From Azospirillum sp051124815 (GTDB lineage Bacteria; Pseudomonadota; Alphaproteobacteria; Azospirillales; Azospirillaceae), in assembly GCF_051124815.1 (NCBI RefSeq), contig NZ_CP118486.1:496001-560000 (forward strand): a stretch of 64,000 nucleotides of DNA, written 5' to 3'. Position 1 is the first letter of the stretch. The number at the start of each line of letters is the position of its first letter. Shown in pieces: positions 7,007 to 16,231 of the stretch. The translations under genes and the position numbers were made by a program. The notes below the pieces were generated by a model. The model worked only from the letters and a program-made list of their open reading frames with translations, did not search any database and was not told where the DNA came from.

Positions 7007-9715
7007 TCACTGCTCCTGCGGGGATGATATTGCGGGCGTCAAGGATATGTTATCAGTAGCAAATCGCCGTGGAAAGCGAATGGTGAAGCGCACACCGCTG
7101 CCGGGAGGACTGTCGACGGCAATCCTGCCACCCAAACGGTTCACCACGAGGTTGTACACAATGTGAAGCCCGAGACCGGTGCTGCCGCTTCCACGTCTGG
7201 TGGTGAAAAACGGATCGAACACCCGCGACAGATCGGGCTGGGCGATCCCTCGGCCGTCGTCGGTGTAGACCAGATCCACCATGTCCGGTTCCGGTGCATC
7301 GACCCGGATCAGCAGACGGCCCTGCTGCCCCTCCCGGTAGGCGTGGGTGATGGAGTTCATCACGAGGTTGGTCAAGATCTGCGCCAGAACGCCGGGAAAG
7401 CCGTCGATCTCGATCTCTTCGGGGCACTCCACCCGCAAGCTGTGCCCCGCCCGGCGCCAGGACGGGCTGAGGCTGGTCGCCAGATCCTCCAGATAGGGCT
7501 TCAGCAGGAATTGCCGCTCTTCGCCGCTGGTCTGATCGGCCGCCACCTGCTTGAAGCTCTGCACCAGTTCGCCGGCCTGACGCAGGTTCAGCACCATCAG
7601 CCGGGCCAGCTCTTCCGATGTTTCCTGGAATTCGGCGAACTCGCTTCGGCGCAGGTTGCCCGCGCCGGCCAGTTGCCCGATCTCCGCCAGACGGTCCTGG
7701 AGATGGGTCGCCCCCATCAGGGCATTGCCGAGCGGCGTGTTGATCTCGTGCGCCACCCCCGCGACCAGCCCGCCCAGCGACGCCATCTTCTCCGCCTGGA
7801 TCAGGTCGGCCTGGGTCCGGCGCAGCTCCTCCAGGGCGCGGTCGGCGCGGTCCTTCGCATGGCGGGCCGCCTGTTCGCGCAGGCCGATCTCGCGGATGAA
7901 GAAGGCGGCGGCGCGCGCCATGGCGCCGAATTCGTCCTGACGGCGGGTGCCGTCGATCGGACCGGCCAGCGGGTCCTCGGCCAGCCGGGTCATCTGCCGC
8001 TGGAGGCGCAGAACCGGCCGGCTGATCGACCGCGCCACCACCGCCGCGGCACCGGCGGCCAGCAGCAGGCCGATGGTCGCGCCGATGACCAGGATGCGGC
8101 TCAGCAACTCGCCGATACGCGCGGCTTCCTCGCGGAAGGTCTCGTCCAGTTGCCGGGCGGTCTCGACCAGGGCGCCGGCGTCGCGGTCCATGGCGATCAG
8201 CAGCTGGTTCAGGTGGCGCAGCCCGTCCGCGGTTCGGCGCAGGCTGTCGCGCCAATTGCGGATGGCCGCCAGCACTTCGTCCTGCAGCAGCGGCGACATG
8301 GGAAGCTCGCGCACCGTCGCCAGCAGGGTGCCTGCATCGGCGACGATGCTGTCGGCCTCCTCCGCGTCGCGCACGGCCACGGCGTCGGCCGCCCGCCGGC
8401 CGAGGCGCAGGGCGACGACGGCGACGTTCTGCGTTTCCTGTTCGGTGTCGTTGGCCTGGATGGCATAGGCGATCAGCTGGACAACCTCGTCCTGGATGGC
8501 GGTGTAGCCGGTGGACTTCACCATCAGGATCCGGGCGGTCAGCGCCTCGATGGCCGCAGCCGCCTCCGCGCCGGCACGCTGGGCCGACTCCAGGGCCCGC
8601 TGGGCGTCGGCGGTGCGGGCCTGCGCCCGATACAACCCGTCGAGCGCCGGGCGCAGCGTCGGCAGCAGAGAGGACAGGTAGGTCACGTCGGGCTGACGGC
8701 CGAGCGTCCCGGTCAGGACCAGCGCCCGTACCACCGGCAGCGTGCGGAGGACCTGTTCCCCCAGCATCCGCTCGCCCAGGCTGGCGTGATGTCCGGAATC
8801 GGCCCCGTCATCGGCCCCGTCATCGGCATTGGCGTCCGCGCGCCCCGCCGCCGCCTGTGCCGCCGCCTCGAACCGGTTCAGCGCCGCATCGCGCTCCGCA
8901 TCGGCCGCGCGCAGATCCGCGACGGCGCCCTGCAGCCCGGCGACGGTGGCCGCGTAGCGGGCGGCGGCCTGTTTCGCCGGATAGCGGTCGACCAGCGGGT
9001 CCGTCCGCCCCAGCACCGCCTGCAGCCGGTCGGCCGTCGCCGTCAGCCGGTCGATGGCGATGCGGAAATCGCCGGCGGTCAGGGGTTGCCCGCCGCCATG
9101 CAGGCCGCTGCCGAAGCCGAGCGCCGCGACATGCTGGGCCTCGGCGCGCTGGAGATCCAGCATCGCCTCGCGCAGCTCATGGGCACCGTCCACCACTTCG
9201 CGGCTGTCGCGCAGACGCTTGTCGGCTTCCGTCAGCGATCCCAGGGAGTCGACGTTGGCGGCATGCTGCCGTTCGCGGGCGCGGTCGGTCAAAGCCATCA
9301 GGGTGGCGGAGTGGAGCCCCATGTCGGCCACGGCGGCGTCGTTCGCGGCGGTCACCTGGATGAAGCTGCGCATCTGGTCGACATAGCGCGCCAGCACACC
9401 GGTCGCGCGCTCCACCTCCGGCCGGTGGGTCCTGGCCGATCCGGCCTCGTCCAACTGCCGCAGTTCGGACGCCGCCGACAGCGACAGCGTTTCAAAGCGG
9501 TCGGCACGGCCGGCGCGGTCGGCCGGCGCCACCTGGAGATAGTCGATGCGGGCCGCCGTCGCCGCCAGAACGTCGCGATAGACGGAGCCGGCGAGCACCG
9601 CCGATTCATAGACCCGCTCGCTGCGGGCCAGCAGCAGCCCGCCGGCCACCGCGATCACCGCGGCGACCGCCACCGGCACGCCGCCGACCATGGCGATGCG
9701 CGACCGAATCCTCAT
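7007..9715 (-). CDS. membrane histidine kinase with large periplasmic sensor region
   Basis: The 902-residue protein has a transmembrane helix at about 8-31, a long, mostly helical, alanine-rich periplasmic region (about 32-540), a second transmembrane helix (about 541-562), a HAMP domain, the H-box VAGVAHEINTP with the phospho-acceptor His near residue 656, and a C-terminal ATPase domain (N-box LVMNSITHAYR, DDGRGI, FDPFFTT, STGLGLHIV). The all-helical sensor resembles that of TorS, which receives signals from a periplasmic binding protein. It heads an operon with a binding protein and a GGDEF response regulator, which fits that mode. Unlike TorS it lacks fused receiver and Hpt domains. Confidence 0.85.
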   Translation of the reverse strand: MRIRSRIAMVGGVPVAVAAVIAVAGGLLLARSERVYESAVLAGSVYRDVLAATAARIDYLQVAPADRAGRADRFETLSLSAASELRQLDEAGSARTHRPEVERATGVLARYVDQMRSFIQVTAANDAAVADMGLHSATLMALTDRARERQHAANVDSLGSLTEADKRLRDSREVVDGAHELREAMLDLQRAEAQHVAALGFGSGLHGGGQPLTAGDFRIAIDRLTATADRLQAVLGRTDPLVDRYPAKQAAARYAATVAGLQGAVADLRAADAERDAALNRFEAAAQAAAGRADANADDGADDGADSGHHASLGERMLGEQVLRTLPVVRALVLTGTLGRQPDVTYLSSLLPTLRPALDGLYRAQARTADAQRALESAQRAGAEAAAAIEALTARILMVKSTGYTAIQDEVVQLIAYAIQANDTEQETQNVAVVALRLGRRAADAVAVRDAEEADSIVADAGTLLATVRELPMSPLLQDEVLAAIRNWRDSLRRTADGLRHLNQLLIAMDRDAGALVETARQLDETFREEAARIGELLSRILVIGATIGLLLAAGAAAVVARSISRPVLRLQRQMTRLAEDPLAGPIDGTRRQDEFGAMARAAAFFIREIGLREQAARHAKDRADRALEELRRTQADLIQAEKMASLGGLVAGVAHEINTPLGNALMGATHLQDRLAEIGQLAGAGNLRRSEFAEFQETSEELARLMVLNLRQAGELVQSFKQVAADQTSGEERQFLLKPYLEDLATSLSPSWRRAGHSLRVECPEEIEIDGFPGVLAQILTNLVMNSITHAYREGQQGRLLIRVDAPEPDMVDLVYTDDGRGIAQPDLSRVFDPFFTTRRGSGSTGLGLHIVYNLVVNRLGGRIAVDSPPGSGVRFTIRFPRRFATDNISLTPAISSPQEQ

Positions 9716-9941
9716 CCGCGCCCCGCCGCGCCGTTACGCGCGCAGGCTGCCCGGACGGGCCGCCGGGACAGGGGCAGGGATCGGGCAATGGGTGATCGGC
9801 GAGCCGCCACGAACGCTCCGCATTCAGGACCTAATGGGCCTTAGCAGAGCAATGTTCGGGGGCAAAGGGTTAATGCTTCAAGTAGAAAAGGAGGAAGGCG
9901 GACAGGGGCGACGGATTGCCCCGCCCCTGCCCGCCTCCGGA

Positions 9942-10916
9942 TCAGGGCTTGCCGGCCACGCCCAGCTTGGCCTGCACGGCCGCCAGCCCGTCCTTGCCGT
10001 CGACGGTGGTGACGCCGTCGAGCCAGCCCTTCAGCACCTCGGGGTTCTTCTTCAGCCAGGCCTTGGCGGCGGCCTCCGGCTTCTTGTTGTCGTTCATGAT
10101 GTCGCCCATCACGGCGTTTTCCATGTCGAGCGTGAAGGACAGGTTGGACAGCAGCTTGCCCACGTTCGGGCAATCGGCGGCATAGCCCTTGCGGACATTG
10201 GTGCTGACGGTGGCGCCGCCCAGGTTGGGGCCGAACCAGTCGTCGCCGCCTTCCAGATAGGTCAGCTCGAAACTCTTGTTCATCGGGTGCGGTTCCCAGC
10301 CCAGGAAGACCACCCAGCCCTTGCTGCGGGTGGCCCGCTTCACCTCGGCCAGCATGCCGGCCTCGCTGGATTCCACCAGCTTGAAGTCCTTCAGGCCGAA
10401 GGCGTCGGCCTTCAGCATCTTGTCGATGATGAGGTTGCCGTCGTTGCCGGCCTCGATGCCATAGATCTTGCCGCCCAGCTTGTCCTTGAACTTCGCGATG
10501 TCGGCGAAGCTCTTCAGTCCGGCCTCGGCCGCGTATTTCGGCACCGCCAGCGTGTATTTGGCGCCTTCCAGATTGACGCGCGTCACCTCGACCGAGCCGT
10601 CCTCCAGAACCGGCTTGATGAAGGGCTCCATCGTCGGCATCCAGTTGCCGAGGAAGACGTCCAGCGACTTGGTCTTCAGCCCGGTATAGACCAGCGGCAC
10701 CGACGTCATCGTGGTGGTCGGCTTGTAGCCCAGCGCGTCCAGCGTGACGGAGGCGAGCGCCGTCGTCGCCGCGATGTCGGTCCAGCCGACGTCGCCGAAG
10801 CGCACCGTCTTGCAGGCGGCGGGATCGGCAGCCAGCGCCCCGCCGGCACCCAGCGCCATCACCGCCGCGATGCCAACGCCGGCAATCCACTTGGCCGGAG
10901 CCATCCATCCGTTCAT
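9942..10916 (-). CDS. choX: choline ABC transporter substrate-binding protein
   Basis: The 324-residue product has a signal peptide (core about residues 11-25, cut near ALAAD) and an OpuAC-type fold. The aromatic residues that form the choline box of ChoX have counterparts: Trp in FGDVGW, Trp in LGNWMPTMEPF, Tyr in GAKYTLAV and Trp in FLGWEPHPMN. It binds choline in the periplasm for the ChoVW transporter. The ATG at 10916 is preceded by GAGGAG about nine bases upstream. It is separated from choWV by the oppositely oriented betI, whereas in many relatives choXWV form one operon. Confidence 0.88.
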   Translation of the reverse strand: MNGWMAPAKWIAGVGIAAVMALGAGGALAADPAACKTVRFGDVGWTDIAATTALASVTLDALGYKPTTTMTSVPLVYTGLKTKSLDVFLGNWMPTMEPFIKPVLEDGSVEVTRVNLEGAKYTLAVPKYAAEAGLKSFADIAKFKDKLGGKIYGIEAGNDGNLIIDKMLKADAFGLKDFKLVESSEAGMLAEVKRATRSKGWVVFLGWEPHPMNKSFELTYLEGGDDWFGPNLGGATVSTNVRKGYAADCPNVGKLLSNLSFTLDMENAVMGDIMNDNKKPEAAAKAWLKKNPEVLKGWLDGVTTVDGKDGLAAVQAKLGVAGKP

Positions 10917-11068
10917 GTGCTCAACTCCTCGTTCTTGTTGTTCCAGTCCGCGGCATCTGCCGTTTTCGTCATCGACGGAGCGGTGAAAATGGCGCATTTG
11001 TTGCGTCGCAAGCCAAGGTCCCGGTTGCGGACGGCCTTGGCGGACAAGCACAGGAGACCGCCAGCCCC

Positions 11069-11644
11069 ATGCCCAAAGTCGGAATGGAACCGATCCGCCG
11101 CCGCCAGTTGATCGACGCGACCATCGCCTCGATGGGCAAGCATGGCCTGGCCGATACCACGGTGCAGACGATCAGCCGCGGGGCCGGCGTGTCGCCCGGC
11201 ATCATCCACCATTATTTCGGCGGCAAGGACGAGTTGCTGGCCGCCACCATGCGCAGCATGCTGCAACAGCTTCGCGACGACGCCACCCAGCGGCTGGCGG
11301 CCGCCAAATCGCCGCGCGCCCGGCTGGAGGCGATCGTCGACTGCAACTTCGCCCCCGACCAGTTCGAACCGCGGGTGGTCGCGGCATGGCTGGGCTTCTG
11401 GGCCCAGGCGCCGCACAACCCGGCGCTGTCGCGGCTGCAGCGGATCAACGCCCGCCGCCTGCATTCCAACCTGCTGCACGCCCTGCGCCCGCTGCTGCCG
11501 CCGGAACGGGCGGAGCGGGTGGCGGTCGGCTTGGCCGCGATGATCGACGGGCTGTGGCTGCGCTTTGCCCTGACCGGCGCCATCGACGGCAGCGCCGCCC
11601 GCGCCGTGGCGCTGGGCTACCTCGATTCCGAACTGAACGCCTGA
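11069..11644 (+). CDS. betI: BetI-type transcriptional repressor (TetR family)
   Basis: The 191-residue product has the BetI beginning MPKVGMEPIRRRQLIDATI, a TetR helix-turn-helix (about residues 29-48, TTVQTISRGAGVSPGIIHHYF) and the conserved C-terminal part including a GLAAMIDGLWLR helix. BetI proteins repress choline uptake and glycine betaine synthesis genes until choline is present. The gene is divergent from choX with about 150 bases between and convergent with choW with 2 bases between. A BetI-box-like palindrome occurs upstream of choV at 13821-13834. Confidence 0.88.
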   Translation: MPKVGMEPIRRRQLIDATIASMGKHGLADTTVQTISRGAGVSPGIIHHYFGGKDELLAATMRSMLQQLRDDATQRLAAAKSPRARLEAIVDCNFAPDQFEPRVVAAWLGFWAQAPHNPALSRLQRINARRLHSNLLHALRPLLPPERAERVAVGLAAMIDGLWLRFALTGAIDGSAARAVALGYLDSELNA

Positions 11645-11646
11645 TC

Positions 11647-12570
11647 TCACCGCCGCCACCAGCGCCGCCTGGCCTTTCCGGCGGCAGCCGGTCGGCCAAA
11701 TCCCCGGCCAAATCCCCGGCCGAAGCTCTGGGTGATGCGGTCGAGCACGACGGCCAGGAACACCACGCTCAGCCCGCTCTGCACGCCAAGGCCGATGTCC
11801 AGGCGCTGGATGCCCTGCAGCACCACGTTGCCCAGGCCGCCGGCGCCGATCATCGAGGCGACGACGATCATCGACAGCGCCATCATCATGGTCTGGTTCA
11901 CCCCGGCCATGATCGACGGCAGGGCGTTGGGCAACTGTATCTTGAACAAGAGCTGGTGTTGACGGCAGCCGAAGGCGCGGCCGGCCTCCACCAGTTCCAC
12001 CGGAACCTGCCGGATGCCGAGCGCGGTCAGCCGCACCGCCGGCGGCATGGCGAAGACCACGGTGGCGATGATGCCCGGCACCCGGCCCAACCCGAAGAAC
12101 AGCACGGCCGGGATCAGATAGACGAAGGCCGGCATCGTCTGCATCAGGTCGAGCAGGGTCTTGCCCAACCCGTCGGCGAGCTTGCTGCGCGCCATCCAGA
12201 TGCCCAGCGGCACCCCGCCCATCAGGCTGAGCGCGGTGGAGGCCAGCACCAGCCCGAGGGTGGAGACCGTCGGCTCCCACAGCCCCATCACGAAGATGCC
12301 GCCCAGCGCCAGCAGGGTGAACAGGGCAAAGCCGCGCCCGACCCGCCACAGGGCGATGGCCGCCAGCACCAGCGCCAGCAGCCAGGGCGGCACCCCCAGC
12401 AGCAGCCCGTCCAGCGTCTCGCCCAGCCCGTCGACCGCCGCGGCGATGACCGACAGCGCCGGCTGCCCGTGGTCGAGGATCATGTTCACCAGCCATTCGG
12501 AGCCGCGGGCGATGCCGCCGCCGATGGTCTCGCTCAGCCATTCGACGTCGATCGGCGAGGCGTCAGCCAT
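11647..12570 (-). CDS. choW: choline ABC transporter permease
   Basis: The 307-residue product is a binding-protein-dependent permease with about six membrane helices and the cytoplasmic loop contacting the ATPase (ELVEAGRAFGCRQHQLLFKIQLPNALP: conserved EAA-type loop, residues about 185-212). It forms the channel of the choline importer with ChoV and ChoX. Its ATG overlaps the choV stop by 8 bases, showing a choVW operon. The C-terminal tail is unusual: a 12-base direct repeat (around 11695-11725) encodes repeated GRGF units, followed by a basic end (KARRRWWRR). Confidence 0.87.
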   Translation of the reverse strand: MADASPIDVEWLSETIGGGIARGSEWLVNMILDHGQPALSVIAAAVDGLGETLDGLLLGVPPWLLALVLAAIALWRVGRGFALFTLLALGGIFVMGLWEPTVSTLGLVLASTALSLMGGVPLGIWMARSKLADGLGKTLLDLMQTMPAFVYLIPAVLFFGLGRVPGIIATVVFAMPPAVRLTALGIRQVPVELVEAGRAFGCRQHQLLFKIQLPNALPSIMAGVNQTMMMALSMIVVASMIGAGGLGNVVLQGIQRLDIGLGVQSGLSVVFLAVVLDRITQSFGRGFGRGFGRPAAAGKARRRWWRR

Positions 12571-13663
12571 GGCGCACCTCGCGCCCGGCATCCCCGCCAC
12601 GGTCGAGCGCCTCCAGCAGCACCGCGCGGGAGATCACGCCGATGAGCCGGCCATCCGCCTCGACGACCGGCAGCGGACCGGGCGCCGCGGCGACCCGGCC
12701 GAGCAGCGCATGGATCGGCGTATCGGCGGCCACCGGCTCAAGCCCGGGCTGCGGCGGGCCGTCATCGGGTGGCCGGGCGATGTCGCGGGCGCGCAGAATG
12801 CGCGATGCATCGACGCCGCGGAAGAAGGCGCGGACATAGTCGTCGGCCGGCGCGCGCAGAATCTCCGCCGGGGTGCCGATCTGGGCGATCCGCCCGTCCT
12901 CCATCACCGCGATGCGGTCGGCGATGCGCATCGCCTCCTCCGCATCGTGGGAGATGAAGACGATGGTGCGGGCATCCTGACGCTGGAGCCGCAGAAGCTC
13001 GTCCTGCATGTCGCTGCGGATCAGCGGGTCGAGCGCCGAGAATGCCTCGTCCATCAGCATGATCGTCGGGTTCTTGGCCAGCGCGCGGGCCAGCCCGACC
13101 CGCTGCTGCATGCCCCCCGACAGCTCGTTCGGATAGCGGTCGGCATAGTCCGCCAGCCCGACCCGCTCCAGCGCCGCCAGCGCCGCCTTGCGGCGCTCCC
13201 TCCGCTTCACCCCGGCGACCTCCAGCCCGAAGGCGGCGTTCTCCAGCGCGGTGCGGTTGGGCAGCAGGGCGAAGGACTGGAACACCATGCTCATGTCCCG
13301 CCGCAGCACCTCGACCAGCGCGGAATAGGACAGGCCGGTCAGGTCGCGGCCGTCAAGCCGGATTTCCCCCTCCGACGGTTCGATCAGCCGGTTCAGCAGC
13401 CGGACGATGGTCGATTTGCCCGATCCCGACAGGCCCATGATGACGAAGATCTCGCCGGCCCGGATGTCGAAGCTGGCCTCGGCCACGCCGACATTGACGT
13501 TCAGCCGTTGCAGCACCTCCGCCTTGGTCGCGCCGCTGCGCAGCATCTCCAGCGCCGGACGCGGATCGTCGGCGAAGACCTTGCGCAGGCCGCGAACCGC
13601 CAGACGCACCGGTGCGGCGCCCGTCGAAGACGAGCCGGTGGGCGTGGACAGGATCATCGTCAT
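12563..13663 (-). CDS. choV: choline ABC transporter ATP-binding protein
   Basis: The 366-residue ATPase shows Walker A GLSGSGKST, Q-loop VFQSF, signature LSGGMQQR, Walker B IMLMDEA and the switch His in FISHD. After the nucleotide-binding domain comes a CBS-type region (about residues 275-360, ending DGRLIGVISRAVLLEAL), which in related betaine transporters senses ionic strength. An N-terminal extension before the Walker A matches the ProV/OpuAA type. The ATG at 13663 has GGAAG upstream; a longer frame to 13705 is less supported. It is the first gene of the choVW operon. Confidence 0.88.
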   Translation of the reverse strand: MTMILSTPTGSSSTGAAPVRLAVRGLRKVFADDPRPALEMLRSGATKAEVLQRLNVNVGVAEASFDIRAGEIFVIMGLSGSGKSTIVRLLNRLIEPSEGEIRLDGRDLTGLSYSALVEVLRRDMSMVFQSFALLPNRTALENAAFGLEVAGVKRRERRKAALAALERVGLADYADRYPNELSGGMQQRVGLARALAKNPTIMLMDEAFSALDPLIRSDMQDELLRLQRQDARTIVFISHDAEEAMRIADRIAVMEDGRIAQIGTPAEILRAPADDYVRAFFRGVDASRILRARDIARPPDDGPPQPGLEPVAADTPIHALLGRVAAAPGPLPVVEADGRLIGVISRAVLLEALDRGGDAGREVRHG

Positions 13664-13820
13664 GGGCAAGGCTTCCGGAACGCAACAGACCAGGGTGACA
13701 AGCAATCGGGCCGTAGATTGCCCCGAGACGAGGGGCGCGGTCGATAGCTGCGTTCACGAAAGCTGCATTTTGACGATGCCGTTGCGCAATTGGCCGCGGA
13801 GAGACGATGGTTTTATTTTG

Positions 13821-13834
13821 ATTGGTCGTTCAAT
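13821..13834 (-). promoter_or_regulatory. BetI-box-like operator upstream of choV
   Basis: ATTGGTCGTTCAAT matches 12 of 14 positions of the palindrome ATTGAACGTTCAAT that I recall as the BetI target. It lies about 160 bases upstream of the choV start, in an AT-richer patch, and the betI gene is in the same locus. No second copy was found between choX and betI. Confidence 0.6.
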
Positions 13835-13868
13835 GAAAAATGGGACGCATATCTTCCGGCGCAGGGGG

Positions 13869-13901
13869 AATCCCCCTCTCCCCGAGGGGGAGAGGGGGAT
13901 T
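13869..13901. terminator. perfect 15-bp hairpin 3' of the thiolase gene
   Basis: AATCCCCCTCTCCCC (13869-13883) and its exact inverse (13887-13901) pair around a 3-base loop. The hairpin begins 10 bases after the thiolase stop on the minus strand and separates that operon from the choV promoter region. No U-run follows, so it may also be one of the dispersed CT/AG-rich hairpins. Confidence 0.55.
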
Positions 13902-13910
13902 CTGTTGACC

Positions 13911-15092
13911 TCAAACCCGCTCGAAGATGGCGGCGATGCCCTGGCCGCCGCCGATGCACATGGTCACCAAAGCATAGCGGCCGCCAGTGCGGTGCAGTTC
14001 GTGGATCGCCTTCACCGTGATGATGGCGCCGGTCGCCCCCACCGGATGGCCGAGCGAGATGCCGGACCCGTTGGGGTTCACCTTGGCCGGGTCGAAGTCC
14101 AGTTCGCGGATCACGGCGCAGGCTTGCGCTGCGAAGGCCTCGTTGGATTCGATCACGTCGAGGTCGGCAACCGACAGGCCGGTGCGCTCCAGCACCTTGC
14201 GGGTCGCCGGGATCGGGCCGATGCCCATGTGATCGGGCTCGACGCCGGCATGGGCATAGCCGACGAGGCGGGCCAGCGGCTTCAGCCCCAGCGCCGCGGC
14301 ACGGCGGGCGTCGGCCAGCACCACCGCGGCGGCGCCGTCATTCAGGCCGGAGGCGTTGCCGGCGGTCACCGACCCGTCCTTCTTGAAGACCGGCTTCATC
14401 TTCGCCAGCCCTTCCGGGGTAACGTCGCCGCGCACATGCTCGTCGGTGTCGAAGACGATTGTGCCCTTGCGGGACGCGATCTCCACCGGGACGATCTGGT
14501 CCTTGAAACGGCCCTCGGCGATGGCGTGGGCGGCGCGGCGCTGGCTTTCCAAGGCCAGGGCGTCCTGCGCCTCGCGGTCGATGCCGTAGCGGGCGGCGAC
14601 GTTCTCCGCCGTCACGCCCATGTGAATCTTCTGCCAGGGGTCGTGCAGGATGCCGTTCATGTAATCGACCAGCGCCCCGTCGCCCAGCCGGGTGCCCCAG
14701 CGGGCGCTCGGCACGAAATAGGGGCCGCGGCTCATCGATTCCGCGCCGCCGCCGATGGCGACCTCGCAGTCGCCGAGCGCGATGGACTGCGCCGCCGACA
14801 CGATGGCCTGCAGGCCGGAGCCGCAAAGCCGGTTGACGTTGAAGGCCGGGGTGCCGATCGGAATGCCGGCATCGATGGCGGCGACGCGGCTGAGATAGGC
14901 GTCGTTGGTCTCGGTCGGGATGACGTTGCCCATCACCACATGCCCGATGGCGTCGGCCTCCGCGCCGGAACGTTCCAGCGCCGCCTTGACCGCCACGGTG
15001 GCGAGACGGGTCAGCGGCACATCCTTCAGGCTGCCGCCGAAACCGCCGATGGCGGTGCGGGCGGTGCCGACGATGACGATGTCGTTTTGCAT
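13911..15092 (-). CDS. acetyl-CoA acetyltransferase / beta-ketothiolase
   Basis: The 393-residue thiolase has the acyl-accepting Cys in NRLCGSGLQA, the His of GHPVGATGA and the second catalytic Cys in MCIGGGQG near the C-terminus. It either condenses two acyl-CoA units or cleaves 3-ketoacyl-CoA; the sequence resembles the BktB/PhaA group. It follows an enoyl-CoA hydratase gene on the same strand (48 bases apart), suggesting a short beta-oxidation operon. I prefer the ATG at 15092; a GTG four codons upstream at 15104 is also possible. Confidence 0.87.
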   Translation of the reverse strand: MQNDIVIVGTARTAIGGFGGSLKDVPLTRLATVAVKAALERSGAEADAIGHVVMGNVIPTETNDAYLSRVAAIDAGIPIGTPAFNVNRLCGSGLQAIVSAAQSIALGDCEVAIGGGAESMSRGPYFVPSARWGTRLGDGALVDYMNGILHDPWQKIHMGVTAENVAARYGIDREAQDALALESQRRAAHAIAEGRFKDQIVPVEIASRKGTIVFDTDEHVRGDVTPEGLAKMKPVFKKDGSVTAGNASGLNDGAAAVVLADARRAAALGLKPLARLVGYAHAGVEPDHMGIGPIPATRKVLERTGLSVADLDVIESNEAFAAQACAVIRELDFDPAKVNPNGSGISLGHPVGATGAIITVKAIHELHRTGGRYALVTMCIGGGQGIAAIFERV

Positions 15093-15140
15093 GATCTGGT
15101 CCACTTCTCGGACGGAAATGACGGTTGGCGGGCGATTGGT

Positions 15141-15956
15141 TCAACGACCGGTGAAATCCGGCCGGCGCTTGGCGATGAAGGCGCCGACGCCCTCGCGGAA
15201 GTCGTCGGTGGCAGCGGTGGCGAGGAAGCGGTCGCGCTCGGCGTCCAGTTGCTGGTCCAGCGTCCGGTCGAAGGATTGGCGCATCAGGTGGCGGACGCCG
15301 GCATAGGCGACGGTCGGCCCGGCGGCGAGCCGCTCCGCCAGCTTCGTGGTTTCCCCGGCCAGCGACGCGGCGGGCACCACCCGGTTGACCAGCCCGATCC
15401 GCAGCGCCTCCGCGGCGTCGATCACGTCGGACAGCATCGCCAGCTCCATGGCGCGGCGCAGCCCGACCAGGCGCGGCAGGTGGAAGCTGCCCGAGCCGTC
15501 CGGCGTGGCGCCGATGCGGGCATAGGCCATGGTGAACTTGGCGTCGTCGGCGGCGATGCAGAGGTCGGCGGCGCTGGCGAGGCTCATCCCCGCCCCCGCC
15601 ACCGGGCCATGGACGGAGGCCAGGACCGGCACGTCCAGCCGGTCGAGGACGCGCAGCGCCTCGTGCAGATGGGCGATGATGGCGCCGGCCACGGCGGGAG
15701 CCGCGGCGGGATCGTCGTTGAAGCGGCCGACATCGCCGCCGGCCATGAAGCCGCGCCCGTTGCCGGCGATCACCAGAACCCGCGTCGGCCCCGTCCCTCC
15801 CTCATCCGCCCTTTCTTCCGCCACGCTGCGGCAGGCATCGAGGAAGGCGGCGGCGGTCGGCTCGTCCAGCGCGTTCAGCACGCCCGGCCGGTTCAGCCGG
15901 ATCCAGGACACGGCCCCTTCGCGGACGAGGAGAACCGGTGGGGCCGTATCGGACAT
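15141..15956 (-). CDS. enoyl-CoA hydratase/isomerase family protein
   Basis: The 271-residue crotonase has the oxyanion-hole segments GFMAGGD and HGPVAGAGMSLA. The two catalytic glutamates of classical enoyl-CoA hydratases are not conserved: the GGxxE position reads GAGMS, and the PEI position is replaced. An Asp follows (GATPDGSG), as in PaaG-like isomerases, so isomerisation is as likely as hydration. The ATG has GGGGAG nine bases upstream. It is the first gene of the operon with the thiolase; a promoter with an embedded palindrome lies at 16005-16033. Confidence 0.8.
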   Translation of the reverse strand: MSDTAPPVLLVREGAVSWIRLNRPGVLNALDEPTAAAFLDACRSVAEERADEGGTGPTRVLVIAGNGRGFMAGGDVGRFNDDPAAAPAVAGAIIAHLHEALRVLDRLDVPVLASVHGPVAGAGMSLASAADLCIAADDAKFTMAYARIGATPDGSGSFHLPRLVGLRRAMELAMLSDVIDAAEALRIGLVNRVVPAASLAGETTKLAERLAAGPTVAYAGVRHLMRQSFDRTLDQQLDAERDRFLATAATDDFREGVGAFIAKRRPDFTGR

Positions 15957-16004
15957 GGTGGCGTCTCCCCTGATGTCGGCGGAACGGGCATTACCTGATG
16001 GAAG

Positions 16005-16033
16005 GTATGTTACCGTACGGTATGTTCTGTCAA
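16005..16033 (-). promoter_or_regulatory. promoter with palindromic operator for the hydratase-thiolase operon
   Basis: On the minus strand, -35 TTGACA (16033-16028) and a -10-like ACATAC (16010-16005) are 17 bases apart. The perfect palindrome TACCGTACGGTA (16011-16022) fills most of the spacer, where a bound dimeric repressor would block RNA polymerase. TetR-type regulators of fatty-acid genes use similar sites; the regulator is not in view. Confidence 0.6.
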
Positions 16034-16231
16034 CGGTTCGGTTGTCCCAATGGTAAGGCTCGGCCGTCGAAGTGCTGGTCTGCAGCGGCGGAGCGAATCC
16101 ATGGCTTGGCTGTTGGACCCCGGACAGTGCAAGCTGCCGCCCGTCAACAAAGGATCGGAGTCCCCGCCATGCATCATCGGAACCTGACCGGCTTACCGGC
16201 CATGACAGGCTGACGGCGGCGGAGATACGGC

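Noticed and set aside
7163..9844. 893-codon plus-strand frame opposite the histidine kinase
   Set aside because: It is Gln/His/Arg-rich with no domains, whereas the minus strand has the full kinase motifs.
13407..15998. 863-codon plus-strand frame across choV and the thiolase operon
   Set aside because: It is antisense to three recognised genes and has shadow-type composition.
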